The notes under the pieces: model-generated
Seen by the model: the letters and a program-made list of their open reading frames with translations, nothing else
Told to the model about the DNA's origin: nothing
Databases searched by the model: none
Made by a program: the position numbers and the translations under genes
Assembly: GCA_021788365.1 (NCBI GenBank)
Contig: JAJYKS010000001.1
Span: 160,485-224,484 of the forward strand
From: a bacterium
GTDB taxonomy: Bacteria; Patescibacteria; Microgenomatia; UBA1400; UBA12108
DNA: 64,000 nucleotides
Direction of reading: 5' to 3'
Shown here: positions 34,082 to 42,004 of the stretch, piece after piece
How the letters are laid out: every line of letters starts with the position of its first letter
Numbering within the stretch: position 1 is the stretch's first letter

Positions 34082-35210
34082 AAAATGATAATCTCATTTG
34101 TATTTCCGGAATTACTTTCCCAGTAGGTAGTCTGGCAATGTCGTCAAATACTCCAGATTTGTCGGTCTTGACGAATCCCATGTGCTCATAAAAGCCAATC
34201 GCATGATTGTTATACTCTACAACGTTGACGAGAATGTCTTTAGTGTTGCCCAGCCAAGAAAAGGCAAGTTCGATTAACCTCTTCCCGGTACCGGTTCCCT
34301 GGTACTTAGGGAGCACATAGATCGCCATAATGCGATTGATACTCCTTTCTTTGATAGCGTGACAGAAACCGATAATTTTCCCCTTATCTTCGGCTACCCA
34401 AATATGAATGTTGGGATCACTGTACCTTGCTTTCCTTCGTTCGAGTTTCGCTTTGGTTTTTACTGGATCATCCTCTTTATAAACACTTTCAACATCTTCG
34501 ATAGTGATCCCTGCTTCTTTGTTTGGATAGGTTGCGAGCCAAGTTTGGTGTGCCACCTCGTTAATTCCTGGCAAATCGTCTACTGCTGAATCACGAATCA
34601 CGATGTTTTGTAACAATTTCTTGCGGATGGCATTGTTGCTTGTTATTCCGTGATCACCTCCTAGCTTATACAGAAAGCTCTGCCAGCCAAAAGACTTCGC
34701 AGCCTCTACGTTATCTTCTGCATCATCAATGAGCAAGATACTGCTCCCGATTTCATGAATTTTTGTTTCAACGTATTGAAAGATGGCCGGATCAGGTTTT
34801 CGCAGTTTAATATCTGAGGATTCAAAAATATACTCAAAGTTTTCCATACCTTTTATATGTAATAATTTTGGTCCCATGTCGTTCCAGTTATTTGTAAGAA
34901 TCGTTAAATGGTAGCCTGCATTTTTTAGTTCGCTAACTAAATTGATCGTATCTTGTAACCAAAACTCTTCTGACCACCACATATCTGTTACTCTACTTAG
35001 CTCATTTTGTTTATTAAGTGGTTTTAGAATATCAAGCCATACCTGATCAAAAGTGATGGTGCCAAGTTCTCCGCTGCCGATATATTTATCCAAAACACTC
35101 ATGATGTGATTTGAGTCAGTTTCCAAGTGCTTGTTGATTGCATCGAAAGCGCGTTTATAGTCGAAGAGTACTCCGCCAACATCGAAGATTATCCATTTTG
35201 GTTTAATCAT
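34059..35210 (-). CDS. HAD-like hydrolase fused to GNAT acetyltransferase
   Basis: 383 aa. Residues 1-195 are a HAD-IA phosphatase (IIFDVGGVLFD with nucleophile Asp9; LTNNWND; KLRKPDPAIF; LLIDDAEDNVEAAKSFGW). Residues 203-375 are a GNAT domain (IRDSAVDDLPGINEVAHQTW ... YVLPKYQGTGTGKRLIELAF ... GFYEHMGF). Both halves look intact, so one protein could dephosphorylate and acetylate related small molecules, or the fusion may be recent. It starts 4 bp inside the end of the phosphatase gene upstream (35207-35210). Confidence 0.85.
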   Translation of the reverse strand: MIKPKWIIFDVGGVLFDYKRAFDAINKHLETDSNHIMSVLDKYIGSGELGTITFDQVWLDILKPLNKQNELSRVTDMWWSEEFWLQDTINLVSELKNAGYHLTILTNNWNDMGPKLLHIKGMENFEYIFESSDIKLRKPDPAIFQYVETKIHEIGSSILLIDDAEDNVEAAKSFGWQSFLYKLGGDHGITSNNAIRKKLLQNIVIRDSAVDDLPGINEVAHQTWLATYPNKEAGITIEDVESVYKEDDPVKTKAKLERRKARYSDPNIHIWVAEDKGKIIGFCHAIKERSINRIMAIYVLPKYQGTGTGKRLIELAFSWLGNTKDILVNVVEYNNHAIGFYEHMGFVKTDKSGVFDDIARLPTGKVIPEIQMRLSFSTQSDSQ

Positions 35211-35833
35211 AAATTGCCTAGGTGAGCATTATCGTTCCAGGTTTGGAGGTGCCACTTGTTCTCGACTCTCTCTAGAAGAGTGATTCCAGTATTGGCGAGG
35301 TGCATGGTCCCTTCCATAGCCTTATATATTTCAGGGGTTAGGAGGTCTTCAAATATCACATTCCCCAGGATCGCGCCGATGAATATTCCGTGGGATACAG
35401 CGAGAATGTTTTCCTCGCTACGAATACTTATATACTCTAAAAACTTCTTGGCTCGACTAATAAGTTCGTGGATATTTTCTTCGTCAGAATGGTGCCAAAG
35501 CGAATCATGGAGATTGGCTCTAATTTGTGCCCTTATCTCAACTGCGACTGGATCCATTGTGGGCTTGCCTTCGAGCGTACTAGGTCGTTTGATTTCACGA
35601 AGTAATTCGTTGATTTCTAGCTTTACACCCACGTGATTGGCGACAATTTCGGCGGTACTTTGGGCTCGTTTGAAATGACTCGTGAGGATGAGGTCGAGCG
35701 GAATCGATTTAAAGCGCTTGGCAAGCTCATTGGCTTGGGACATACCTAGCTCAGATAGCGGAGTGTCGGCATGTTGGTGGATTTTATTCACGTTGCCAAC
35801 ACTTTGACCATGACGTACAAGATACAACTTCAT
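35207..35833 (-). CDS. Histidine phosphatase family protein
   Basis: 208 aa. Catalytic LVRHGQSVGN (His8) and the second His in LAVSHGIFIGAILG mark the phosphoglycerate-mutase-like phosphatases. Substrate unknown; small phosphorylated metabolites are usual. TAAACT (minus, 35840-35845) lies 6 nt before the ATG. Divergent from the small kinase gene with 40 bp between them. Confidence 0.85.
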   Translation of the reverse strand: MKLYLVRHGQSVGNVNKIHQHADTPLSELGMSQANELAKRFKSIPLDLILTSHFKRAQSTAEIVANHVGVKLEINELLREIKRPSTLEGKPTMDPVAVEIRAQIRANLHDSLWHHSDEENIHELISRAKKFLEYISIRSEENILAVSHGIFIGAILGNVIFEDLLTPEIYKAMEGTMHLANTGITLLERVENKWHLQTWNDNAHLGNL

Positions 35834-35873
35834 CCCTATAGTTTATCACCTCGAAGGAAAGTATAATCAAATC

Positions 35874-36404
35874 ATGAAAATGGTATTTCTGTATGGACCT
35901 CCTGCGGTTGGCAAACTAACAGTTGCTAAAGAACTAGCAAAGCTTACTGGCTATAAGTTATTTCACAATCATTTGACTGTCGACCTTGTGTCATCTCTCT
36001 ATGAGTGGGGATCACTTAAATACTGGGAGTACCTGAGAGCTATCCGTGAGGAGCTGTTGGAAAATTTGGCTAAGGATAACGTCGATGTTATTTTTACTTT
36101 TGTTTATGCAGCTGGTGAAGATGAACAGGTAATGGAGAGAATGTTTAAAAGGATTGAAGAAAATGGCGGTGAAGTATTGCTCGTACAACTAACAACTAGC
36201 GTTAAAAAATTGAAAGAGCGCATTGTGACTGATGTTCGCAAACAATTTAAAAAGATGTCAAAAACAGAAGCCTTAGATAAATGGTTAAAGCAATATAAAT
36301 TATTTGAAGCGTACCCGAATCGCAAAAATATTATTATTGATAACTCAGACTTATCTCCCAGAGAAACAGCCAAGCTGATTGTGGAGAAATACTACTTGAA
36401 ATAA
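35874..36404 (+). CDS. Small P-loop kinase (AAA_33/shikimate-kinase-like)
   Basis: 176 aa. P-loop GPPAVGKLTVA at residues 8-18, a base-sensing HNHLTVDL, and a C-terminal IIIDNSDLSPRETAKLI segment typical of chloramphenicol-phosphotransferase-like and gluconate-kinase-like P-loop proteins. The phosphoryl acceptor is unknown. TATAAT at 35862-35867, 6 nt upstream, gives a leaderless start. The last 13 bp overlap the convergent hydrolase gene. Confidence 0.75.
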   Translation: MKMVFLYGPPAVGKLTVAKELAKLTGYKLFHNHLTVDLVSSLYEWGSLKYWEYLRAIREELLENLAKDNVDVIFTFVYAAGEDEQVMERMFKRIEENGGEVLLVQLTTSVKKLKERIVTDVRKQFKKMSKTEALDKWLKQYKLFEAYPNRKNIIIDNSDLSPRETAKLIVEKYYLK

Positions 36405-37123
36405 TCGTGTAGTATTTTAATTTCTTCCTGATAGACTTGTTGGGCTAGGTCGTAGTCCCACGGACTATGATCCTGACCTTTTAGAATCATTACGGGCTGA
36501 GATTTTCCCTCAACGATATTAATGGTTTTGTTTTTGAGATCATGATCGACATATTTGTCGGTTTCACCATAGACTAAGTGGATTGCTCCGCTATATGAGT
36601 TTAGGCATTCGAAAAAGTTGGCGTCTTTAGCTTCTTGCCAGAATCTGCCATCGTATTTCTGACCTCCTTCTTCGTAAACTTTACCTATCATTTCCTCAAT
36701 ATTGCTCTTGGGGTCAGGAACCCAAAGAAGTATGCAGGGTATTTTCCCGGCGATTGCTGGGTTGTGCGTCGCTACTACCGTGGCACTAGCTCCCATACTT
36801 TGGCCAAGTAAAGCTACTTGATAGCTGAGCTCTAGATATTTTTTCGAAAAATAAACAATAGTTGCCACCCACTCCTTGAACGAAGAATTGAGGAAATCCC
36901 CTTCAGAATTACCGCAGTTGGGCTGATCAAAACGAAGGACAGAGTAGCCTTCTTTTAATAGAAGTTGTGCAAAATCAACAAATTGCCTGGCAGGGCCAAT
37001 CGAGGAGCCGCGAAAGCCGTGGGACATGATTATAATTTTTCTAGTAGGCTCGTCTGGTTCGGAAAAAATACAGAAGATTTTCTTCCCGTTTATTTCTTCA
37101 AAGTAAACTTTATTGTTGACCAT
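36392..37123 (-). CDS. Alpha/beta hydrolase
   Basis: 243 aa. Oxyanion segment MSHGFRGSSIGPARQF, nucleophile elbow GQSMGA, acid in VYGETDKYVD and His in GQDHSPWD form the serine-hydrolase triad. It resembles bacterial serine aminopeptidase/lysophospholipase-like proteins. Cytoplasmic. The ATG at 37123 is chosen because TATACT (minus, 37130-37135) lies 6 nt before it; an ATG 6 nt upstream abuts that hexamer. Confidence 0.82.
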   Translation of the reverse strand: MVNNKVYFEEINGKKIFCIFSEPDEPTRKIIIMSHGFRGSSIGPARQFVDFAQLLLKEGYSVLRFDQPNCGNSEGDFLNSSFKEWVATIVYFSKKYLELSYQVALLGQSMGASATVVATHNPAIAGKIPCILLWVPDPKSNIEEMIGKVYEEGGQKYDGRFWQEAKDANFFECLNSYSGAIHLVYGETDKYVDHDLKNKTINIVEGKSQPVMILKGQDHSPWDYDLAQQVYQEEIKILHDYFK

Positions 37124-37308
37124 ACTCATAGTATAGCGTATTTACTCGAGTATGTTCGAGTCCGAACCGACTAGTTGAATAACATGATGGCTACCCAGCT
37201 CGAGTTATGAGGATTTTGGACGGTAGGGAGAGTTTGGGGGGTTTATCTCGATTTTTAGCGGATAGATAGGTGTTAATGATGGGTTACGGTCTCTCGAGGT
37301 GTTCGTGT

Positions 37309-37382
37309 TGGTTGCGGGACAGGGATTCGAACCCCGATACTGGCGTTCAGAGCGCCGAGTCCTACCTTTAGACGATCCCGCA
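37309..37382 (-). tRNA. tRNA-Gln (anticodon CUG)
   Basis: 74 nt on the minus strand folds as a full cloverleaf: acceptor TGCGGGA/TCCCGCA (7 perfect pairs), D-stem GTCT/GGAC, anticodon loop CTCTGAA (anticodon CTG), T-arm CGGGG-TTCGAAT-CCCTG, discriminator A and an encoded CCA (37311-37309). One C-A mismatch closes the anticodon stem. Anticodon CTG reads CAG, Gln. Confidence 0.92.
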
Positions 37383-37412
37383 AAGGTAACCGTATTTTAC
37401 CACCTCGAGGAC

Positions 37413-38528
37413 TTATTTCCCGATGAGCCTAGTTGCCGATGTGAGGAGTGCGCCGAGGCCGACCAGGACCGCCAGAACATTGACCAGCCCACCCCCGACG
37501 GGGACCATGCGGATCACTGTAAAAAGTGTAAAACCAATTGCAAACACGAGGTAGGCAGATTGCTTCTTCCAGCCCAATTTCTCCACCGCCCAAAAACCCA
37601 AGGCGTACCCGACGACCAACTTGGCAAGGTAGAAACAAGTGAGGAAGAGTGCAACTGATAGTAGTGCAAGTGGGGCGGCGAGCACCGTGAACAGTAAAAT
37701 AAAGAATCCCGGAACAATGACGAGACAGGCGAGGAATCCGATGCCGAGGTTCCGCAGGATGTTGTGACGCGTGGCGTCGGCAACGACACGGCTTGGTTTT
37801 GGAAATAACTTGAGCATGAGCAGCCCCATGAGTAGTGCGGAGAGGTAGCCAATGAGCGCGAGAGTATGACCAACCGTATCTTTGTATTTGACGAGTTCTG
37901 TAGCAATAGCCTTGCCTTTATCTGCTGCTTCGGCTGGGCGTTCCATTTTCGTAACCGTACCTGCAATCGTGGCTGTCGGTGACTCGGTGATACTAGCGTC
38001 GTTCCCCATTACATATGTGAGATCCCCTGCAACTACCGTGGCGGGACCTAGCGCTATCTTGCCACCTGCGAGTCGCGCTTCTTTTCCTACGCGGCCGTTT
38101 ATGGTGAGGTTGCCCGCGCCGACAAAAAGATTCCTGCCAACTGTTGCTTCGTCATCGAACGTTCCCGCGCCTGCAAGGAGTGATCCCCCAATTGTTGTGT
38201 TTTTGTCGATTGTTACTTGGCCGGCGCCCAGGTGCACGCTACCCGCAAGGTGCGCCCCTGTAATATTCACGCTACCCGCACCCACAAATACATCGCCTTT
38301 TACCGTGCCGGTTACTGAGACAGAACCTGCCCCTACGTAGAGATTGCCCAGTACCGTACCGGCAATATCAGCCGTATCGGCGCCAACAAAAAGATCGTCA
38401 TTCACTACTTCACCTGCGCCAAGCGTATAGGGACTGTTCTTTTCTATTGCCACTTTTGCTTCCGCTTTTGTGGCTGAGATGAAAGGAAGAATTAACAGAA
38501 ATATCAGAGATAGCAACCATTTTTTCAT
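37413..38528 (-). CDS. Bactofilin-like polymer-forming domain membrane protein
   Basis: 371 aa. Signal peptide MKKWLLSLIFLLILPFISATKAEA, then about 150 residues of short repeats (GTVLGNLYVGAGSVSVTGTVKGDVFVGAGSVNI...) that form a right-handed beta-helix as in bactofilins/polymer-forming cytoskeletal proteins, then four hydrophobic helices in the C-terminal third. It probably forms a surface-facing scaffold held in the membrane. The ATG at 38528 follows an AGGGGTGC site; another ATG lies 6 nt upstream. Confidence 0.75.
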   Translation of the reverse strand: MKKWLLSLIFLLILPFISATKAEAKVAIEKNSPYTLGAGEVVNDDLFVGADTADIAGTVLGNLYVGAGSVSVTGTVKGDVFVGAGSVNITGAHLAGSVHLGAGQVTIDKNTTIGGSLLAGAGTFDDEATVGRNLFVGAGNLTINGRVGKEARLAGGKIALGPATVVAGDLTYVMGNDASITESPTATIAGTVTKMERPAEAADKGKAIATELVKYKDTVGHTLALIGYLSALLMGLLMLKLFPKPSRVVADATRHNILRNLGIGFLACLVIVPGFFILLFTVLAAPLALLSVALFLTCFYLAKLVVGYALGFWAVEKLGWKKQSAYLVFAIGFTLFTVIRMVPVGGGLVNVLAVLVGLGALLTSATRLIGK

Positions 38529-38560
38529 ATGCACCCCTCCTTTTATAGTATCATGACACT

Positions 38561-39193
38561 ATGACTATTCAAGATGCGTACTCGCGATATGAGATCATGC
38601 CGCAGTTGTCCCTCCATATGCGGCGGGTCGCGGGAGTGGGAAAGCTGATCCTCGACGGGTGGCGGGAGCCTATCGGGCATGACACGGTCATGCGCACCCT
38701 ACTCCTACACGACATGGGAAATATCGTAAAATTTGACCTCACCGAGGCGGGACAACGGAAGCTGAAAAGTGCAGAGCCAGAAGACCTACCCCGTTGGCGC
38801 GACATCCAAGCAAAATACTGGAAAGCGTACGGCAAAAGCGCGTACGAGGCAACACTCGCAATCGTCAAAGAATTACACCAGGAAGACCTCGTGGAAATAT
38901 ATCAGGCGGATCATGAGGGTTATGCAAAGAGCTACCCCGCACTACTCCTCGACCAGTCACCCACGGTACAGATACTCGCATACTGCGATGTGCGGGTGGT
39001 GCCATCTGGCGTAGTACCCATGAAGGAGCGAATCGCGGATCTGCAGCGACGCTACGGTAGAGACCTCTCTTGGTACGACTTTCTCTATCAGCTGGAGGAA
39101 AGTGTTGGAGCGATGACAACAACGCCTCTATCCTCCATAACCGAGCAATCGGTTGCGCCGTTTCTCCCCAGTTTGTTGCAATATCCGCTTTAG
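38561..39193 (+). CDS. HD domain protein
   Basis: 210 aa. QLSLHMRRVAGVGKLIL and LLLHDMGNIVKFDL provide the His and HD metal ligands of HD phosphohydrolases; later LAYCDVRVVPSGVVPM holds the Asp expected for such folds. Its natural substrate (nucleotide or phospho-compound) is unknown. TATCAT (38549-38554) lies 6 nt before the ATG. Confidence 0.78.
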   Translation: MTIQDAYSRYEIMPQLSLHMRRVAGVGKLILDGWREPIGHDTVMRTLLLHDMGNIVKFDLTEAGQRKLKSAEPEDLPRWRDIQAKYWKAYGKSAYEATLAIVKELHQEDLVEIYQADHEGYAKSYPALLLDQSPTVQILAYCDVRVVPSGVVPMKERIADLQRRYGRDLSWYDFLYQLEESVGAMTTTPLSSITEQSVAPFLPSLLQYPL

Positions 39194-39234
39194 GGCGATA
39201 CAATGGCGAAAAGGCGATGAAGGGGTTTCCCGCC

Positions 39235-39364
39235 CTGGAGCCCGGTGTGATGAATACCGCGTAGCTGCACGAGACGCAGAGAAGTAAGTGAATTGACGAG
39301 GTGGTATCGTCTGTGAAGACCCTCGCATGGACCCAAGTTTTTGGGTATGTGCGAGGGTTTTTTT
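39235..39364 (+). promoter_or_regulatory. T-box riboswitch leader (csaA-like gene)
   Basis: Antiterminator elements are visible: CGAGG (39297-39301) pairs with CCTCG (39321-39325), a 7-nt bulge TGGTATC (39302-39308, consensus TGGNACC), and helix GTC/GAC (39309-39311/39318-39320). The competing terminator is CCCTCGCA (39320-39327) with TGCGAGGG (39350-39357) and seven T. Bulge T pairs with a discriminator A. A short hairpin CGGTGT-GATGA-ATACCG (39243-39259) may be a reduced specifier stem; ATG in its loop would mean Met, tentative. Confidence 0.72.
39320..39364 (+). terminator. T-box intrinsic terminator
   Basis: Outer stem CCCTCGCA/TGCGAGGG, inner ACCC/GGGT pairs, then TTTTTTT (39358-39364). 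Its 5' arm competes with the antiterminator pairing. Confidence 0.8.
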
Positions 39365-39409
39365 CGTCCAAAGGACGATCAGCCTTTGGCTGAGTATAAA
39401 GGAGCATAT

Positions 39410-39748
39410 ATGACCATATCTTATGATGACTTTTCCAACGTCGACATTCGCGTGGGGAAAATTGTGGCGATAGACGATTTTCCCGAAGCGCGGAAGCCTG
39501 CCTACAAACTAACCATCGACTTTGGACCGACAATCGGCACAAAGCGATCGAGTGCTCAGGTGAAGAAATACTATACAAAAGAAACGCTCCTCAATAAACT
39601 CGTGCTCGGCGTCGTGAACTTCCCGCCTAAGCAGATCGGTCCGTTTGTCTCGGAAAGTCTCACCCTCGGCGTGCCCGACGAGGAGGGGCAGTGCGTGCTT
39701 GTCACCCCCGACAATGAACAGGCAGTTATTGGCGGAAAATTATTCTAG
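39410..39748 (+). CDS. csaA: CsaA-like tRNA-binding domain protein
   Basis: 112 aa, the size of CsaA. DFSNVDIRVGKIVAIDDFPEARKPAYKLTIDFG is the EMAP/MetRS-C tRNA-binding OB fold; VLGVVNFPPKQIGPFVSESLTLGV closes the domain. CsaA binds tRNA and acts as an export chaperone in Bacillus. A T-box leader controls it, so it responds to an uncharged tRNA. The start follows AAAGGAG (39399-39405). Confidence 0.85.
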   Translation: MTISYDDFSNVDIRVGKIVAIDDFPEARKPAYKLTIDFGPTIGTKRSSAQVKKYYTKETLLNKLVLGVVNFPPKQIGPFVSESLTLGVPDEEGQCVLVTPDNEQAVIGGKLF

Positions 39749-39758
39749 GATCGAAGAT

Positions 39759-40634
39759 ATGCAACAAAATAAAACAAAAGCCGTGGGTTTTGCACTTGCT
39801 TGTATAGTGTTATGGGCGTTTATACCTGTAGTTTCGAAAACAGGCCAACAAAGTTTGGATAACTACCAATTTCTTTTTTGGTCTAGCTTACTATCTTTTT
39901 TAGTTTTACTCGGTATTACCCTCATTAGTAAAAAAGGCCATTGGTTTACCAAATATAACTTTGGACAGATAGCAAAGAATCTCGGACTTGGATTTTTGGG
40001 TGCTTATTTGTATTATTTGCTTTTGTATTTTGCATATGCACATGCGCGTGGATTGGAAGTACTTGTCTTACAGTATACCTGGCCTCTGTTCATTGTTTTG
40101 CTTTCAATCCCCGTCCTTAGAGAAAAGCTAACTAAAATGACGATTTTATCGTCACTGCTTGGTTTTACTGGAGTACTTATTGTCCTAACAAAAGGTAATT
40201 TCACTCATGTTTACTTGGGCAATTTAACTACTGACGGACTTGTGCTCCTTGGATCTTTGTCGTTTGGATTATTCTCAGTTTTAACGAAGAAAGTAAAACT
40301 TGAATATTACACTGACACCACACTTTTCTTTGCTTCAGCAACATTGTTTTCCTTAATATCAATGCTCATATTTTCTAGATTTTCCTGGCCTAGCTATAGC
40401 ACTCTCCTACCATTATTTGTGAATGGAGCTTTTATAAATGGTTTGTCTTATGTGTTTTGGCTGAAGGCACTTCGTTATGCAAAAGCTAGTTTTGTTGCTC
40501 CTCTAGTCTTTATAACTCCAGTCTTGGCGGCAGTTTTGATTACTATATTTTTTCACGAAATTTTCCTGCCAATATATGTGTTGGGTATTTGTCTCGTAAT
40601 CTCTGCTGGATTGCTTAGTCAAAAAAATACATAA
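39759..40634 (+). CDS. EamA/DMT family transporter
   Basis: 291 aa with ten hydrophobic helices in two EamA halves (first ALACIVLWAFIPVVSKTGQ, second TDGLVLLGSLSFGLFSVLTKK). DMT permeases export amino acids or metabolites. The gene is visibly more AT-rich than csaA and proS around it, suggesting a recent arrival. It lies 10 bp after csaA and 18 bp before proS, within one T-box-led unit. The start at 39759 avoids a long out-of-frame overlap with csaA. Confidence 0.8.
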   Translation: MQQNKTKAVGFALACIVLWAFIPVVSKTGQQSLDNYQFLFWSSLLSFLVLLGITLISKKGHWFTKYNFGQIAKNLGLGFLGAYLYYLLLYFAYAHARGLEVLVLQYTWPLFIVLLSIPVLREKLTKMTILSSLLGFTGVLIVLTKGNFTHVYLGNLTTDGLVLLGSLSFGLFSVLTKKVKLEYYTDTTLFFASATLFSLISMLIFSRFSWPSYSTLLPLFVNGAFINGLSYVFWLKALRYAKASFVAPLVFITPVLAAVLITIFFHEIFLPIYVLGICLVISAGLLSQKNT

Positions 40635-40652
40635 TAACAGGAGGAGGGTCAT

Positions 40653-41930
40653 ATGAAATACTCACAACTTTTTGCAAAAACACTAAAGACAGCACCCGCT
40701 GCCGCAGATACCGTAAATCATAAACTTTTGGTGCAGGCGGGGTACGTACGGCAAGTCATGGCGGGGGTATACGACTATCTCCCTCTGGGCCTCCGCGTGC
40801 TTAACAATATCTCTAAAATCGTCCGCGAGGAAATGAACGGGATCGGCGGGCAAGAAGTACTCATGCCCGTTTTGCACCCCTCTGCTATATGGAAGCAAAC
40901 CGGTGGGTGGGACAAGATAGACGTGCTCTTTAAGGTGAAGAGCCGCACGGGGAAAGATTACGCCCTTGCTCAAAGCAACGAGGAAACGGTCACCCCGCTC
41001 GCAAAAGAATGGATCCACAGCGCCAAGGATCTGCCTCTTGCCATTTATCACGTCAATTGGAAGTTCCGCGACGAGCTCCGGTCCAAATCGGGAATCCTTC
41101 GTGGGCGTGAGTTCCTTATGAAAGACCTTTATAGCTGGCATGCGACGCAAGCTGATTTTGATGCCTTCTACCAAACGGCGAAAGAAGCATACAAGCGGGT
41201 ATTCTCACGGCTTGGGCTCACCGCAAAAGTGACGGAAGCTTCGGGCGGCGCGTTTACCGAAAAGCTCAGCTACGAGTTCGAGGTACTTACTGATGCGGGC
41301 GAGGCACGAATACTCTACTGCGAGTCATGCGACTACTGCGTAAACGTAGACGATATCGCGACGTATAAGGAGGGAGACACCTGCCCCCGCTGCAAGGGCG
41401 ACACGCTCAAGCCTGCAAAAGCTGCGGAAGTGGGGAATGTATTCGACCTCGGCACCAAATATACGAAAGCGTTTGATGTGACCATCCCCGGCGAAAAGGG
41501 AGAAAAAGTCTACCCCATCATGGGCTGCTATGGCATCGGTATTTCCCGCACCATGGGAGTACTGGTGGAGCACTTTCACGACGAGCACGGAATAGTCTGG
41601 CCTGCGTCGGTTGCACCCTTTACGGTGCAGCTCGTATCCTTGAATACCAATGACACGGAAACCATGAAACGAGCCGACGAGGTTTATGAGCAATTAACCA
41701 AAGCCGGCATCGAGGTACTATACGACGACCGAACAGACGTTGGCGCGGGGCAAAAGCTCGCGGACGCAGACCTTATCGGCAATCCGGTGCGACTCGTTGT
41801 ATCTGCAAAGACCCTTCGACAAGCTCAGGGCAAGACTGGCGACAAGGTTGAGATGAAACTGCGGAGCGAAAAAGAGTCTGCTATGGTCACGCTTGACGAG
41901 GCGATGGAAAAAATACAGACATTACTATAA
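40653..41930 (+). CDS. proS: Prolyl-tRNA synthetase, short form without editing insert
   Basis: 425 aa class II synthetase. Motif 2 WKFRDELRSKSGILRGREF, motif 3 GCYGIGISRTMGVLVE and a C-terminal anticodon-binding domain (QLVSLNTNDTE...). Standard bacterial ProRS has about 570 residues with a YbaK-like editing insert; here a short Cys-rich patch CESCDYC ... CPRC replaces it. A palindromic repeat has inserted in frame at 41811-41834, adding LRQAQGK in the anticodon domain. Strong GGAGGAGG site (40639-40646). Confidence 0.9.
   Translation: MKYSQLFAKTLKTAPAAADTVNHKLLVQAGYVRQVMAGVYDYLPLGLRVLNNISKIVREEMNGIGGQEVLMPVLHPSAIWKQTGGWDKIDVLFKVKSRTGKDYALAQSNEETVTPLAKEWIHSAKDLPLAIYHVNWKFRDELRSKSGILRGREFLMKDLYSWHATQADFDAFYQTAKEAYKRVFSRLGLTAKVTEASGGAFTEKLSYEFEVLTDAGEARILYCESCDYCVNVDDIATYKEGDTCPRCKGDTLKPAKAAEVGNVFDLGTKYTKAFDVTIPGEKGEKVYPIMGCYGIGISRTMGVLVEHFHDEHGIVWPASVAPFTVQLVSLNTNDTETMKRADEVYEQLTKAGIEVLYDDRTDVGAGQKLADADLIGNPVRLVVSAKTLRQAQGKTGDKVEMKLRSEKESAMVTLDEAMEKIQTLL
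41811..41834. repeat. In-frame palindromic intergenic-type repeat inside proS
   Basis: CCCTTCGACAAGCTCAGGG, flanked by A and CAAG, has inverted ends CCCT/AGGG. I recognise this as a dispersed palindrome common in intergenic regions of many environmental bacteria. Here it encodes TLRQAQGK in the ProRS C-terminal domain. Confidence 0.6.
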
Positions 41931-42004
41931 GGACTCTCCCGGTCTCGCTACGCTCGACTAAACATCTTGGCCGTTGGCCAGGATCTCCTTAGCGGGAGAG
42001 TCCT
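41929..42004. terminator. Long inverted repeat between convergent proS and gltX
   Basis: AAGGACTCTCCCG (41929-41941) and CGGGAGAGTCCTT (41993-42005) are perfect 13-bp inverted repeats around a 51-nt loop that holds a second hairpin TTGGCCGTTGGCCA. It may act as a bidirectional terminator. The right arm covers the last codons of gltX. Confidence 0.5.

Noticed and set aside
37150..37190. GTTCGAGTCC at the right end of the AT-rich part as tRNA remnant
   Set aside because: No stem of a T-arm or acceptor can be formed around it.
6552..37382. tRNA-Gln and the left tRNA fragment as attL/attR pair
   Set aside because: They are on opposite strands and share only the universal T-loop, so they cannot be direct repeats from one integration.
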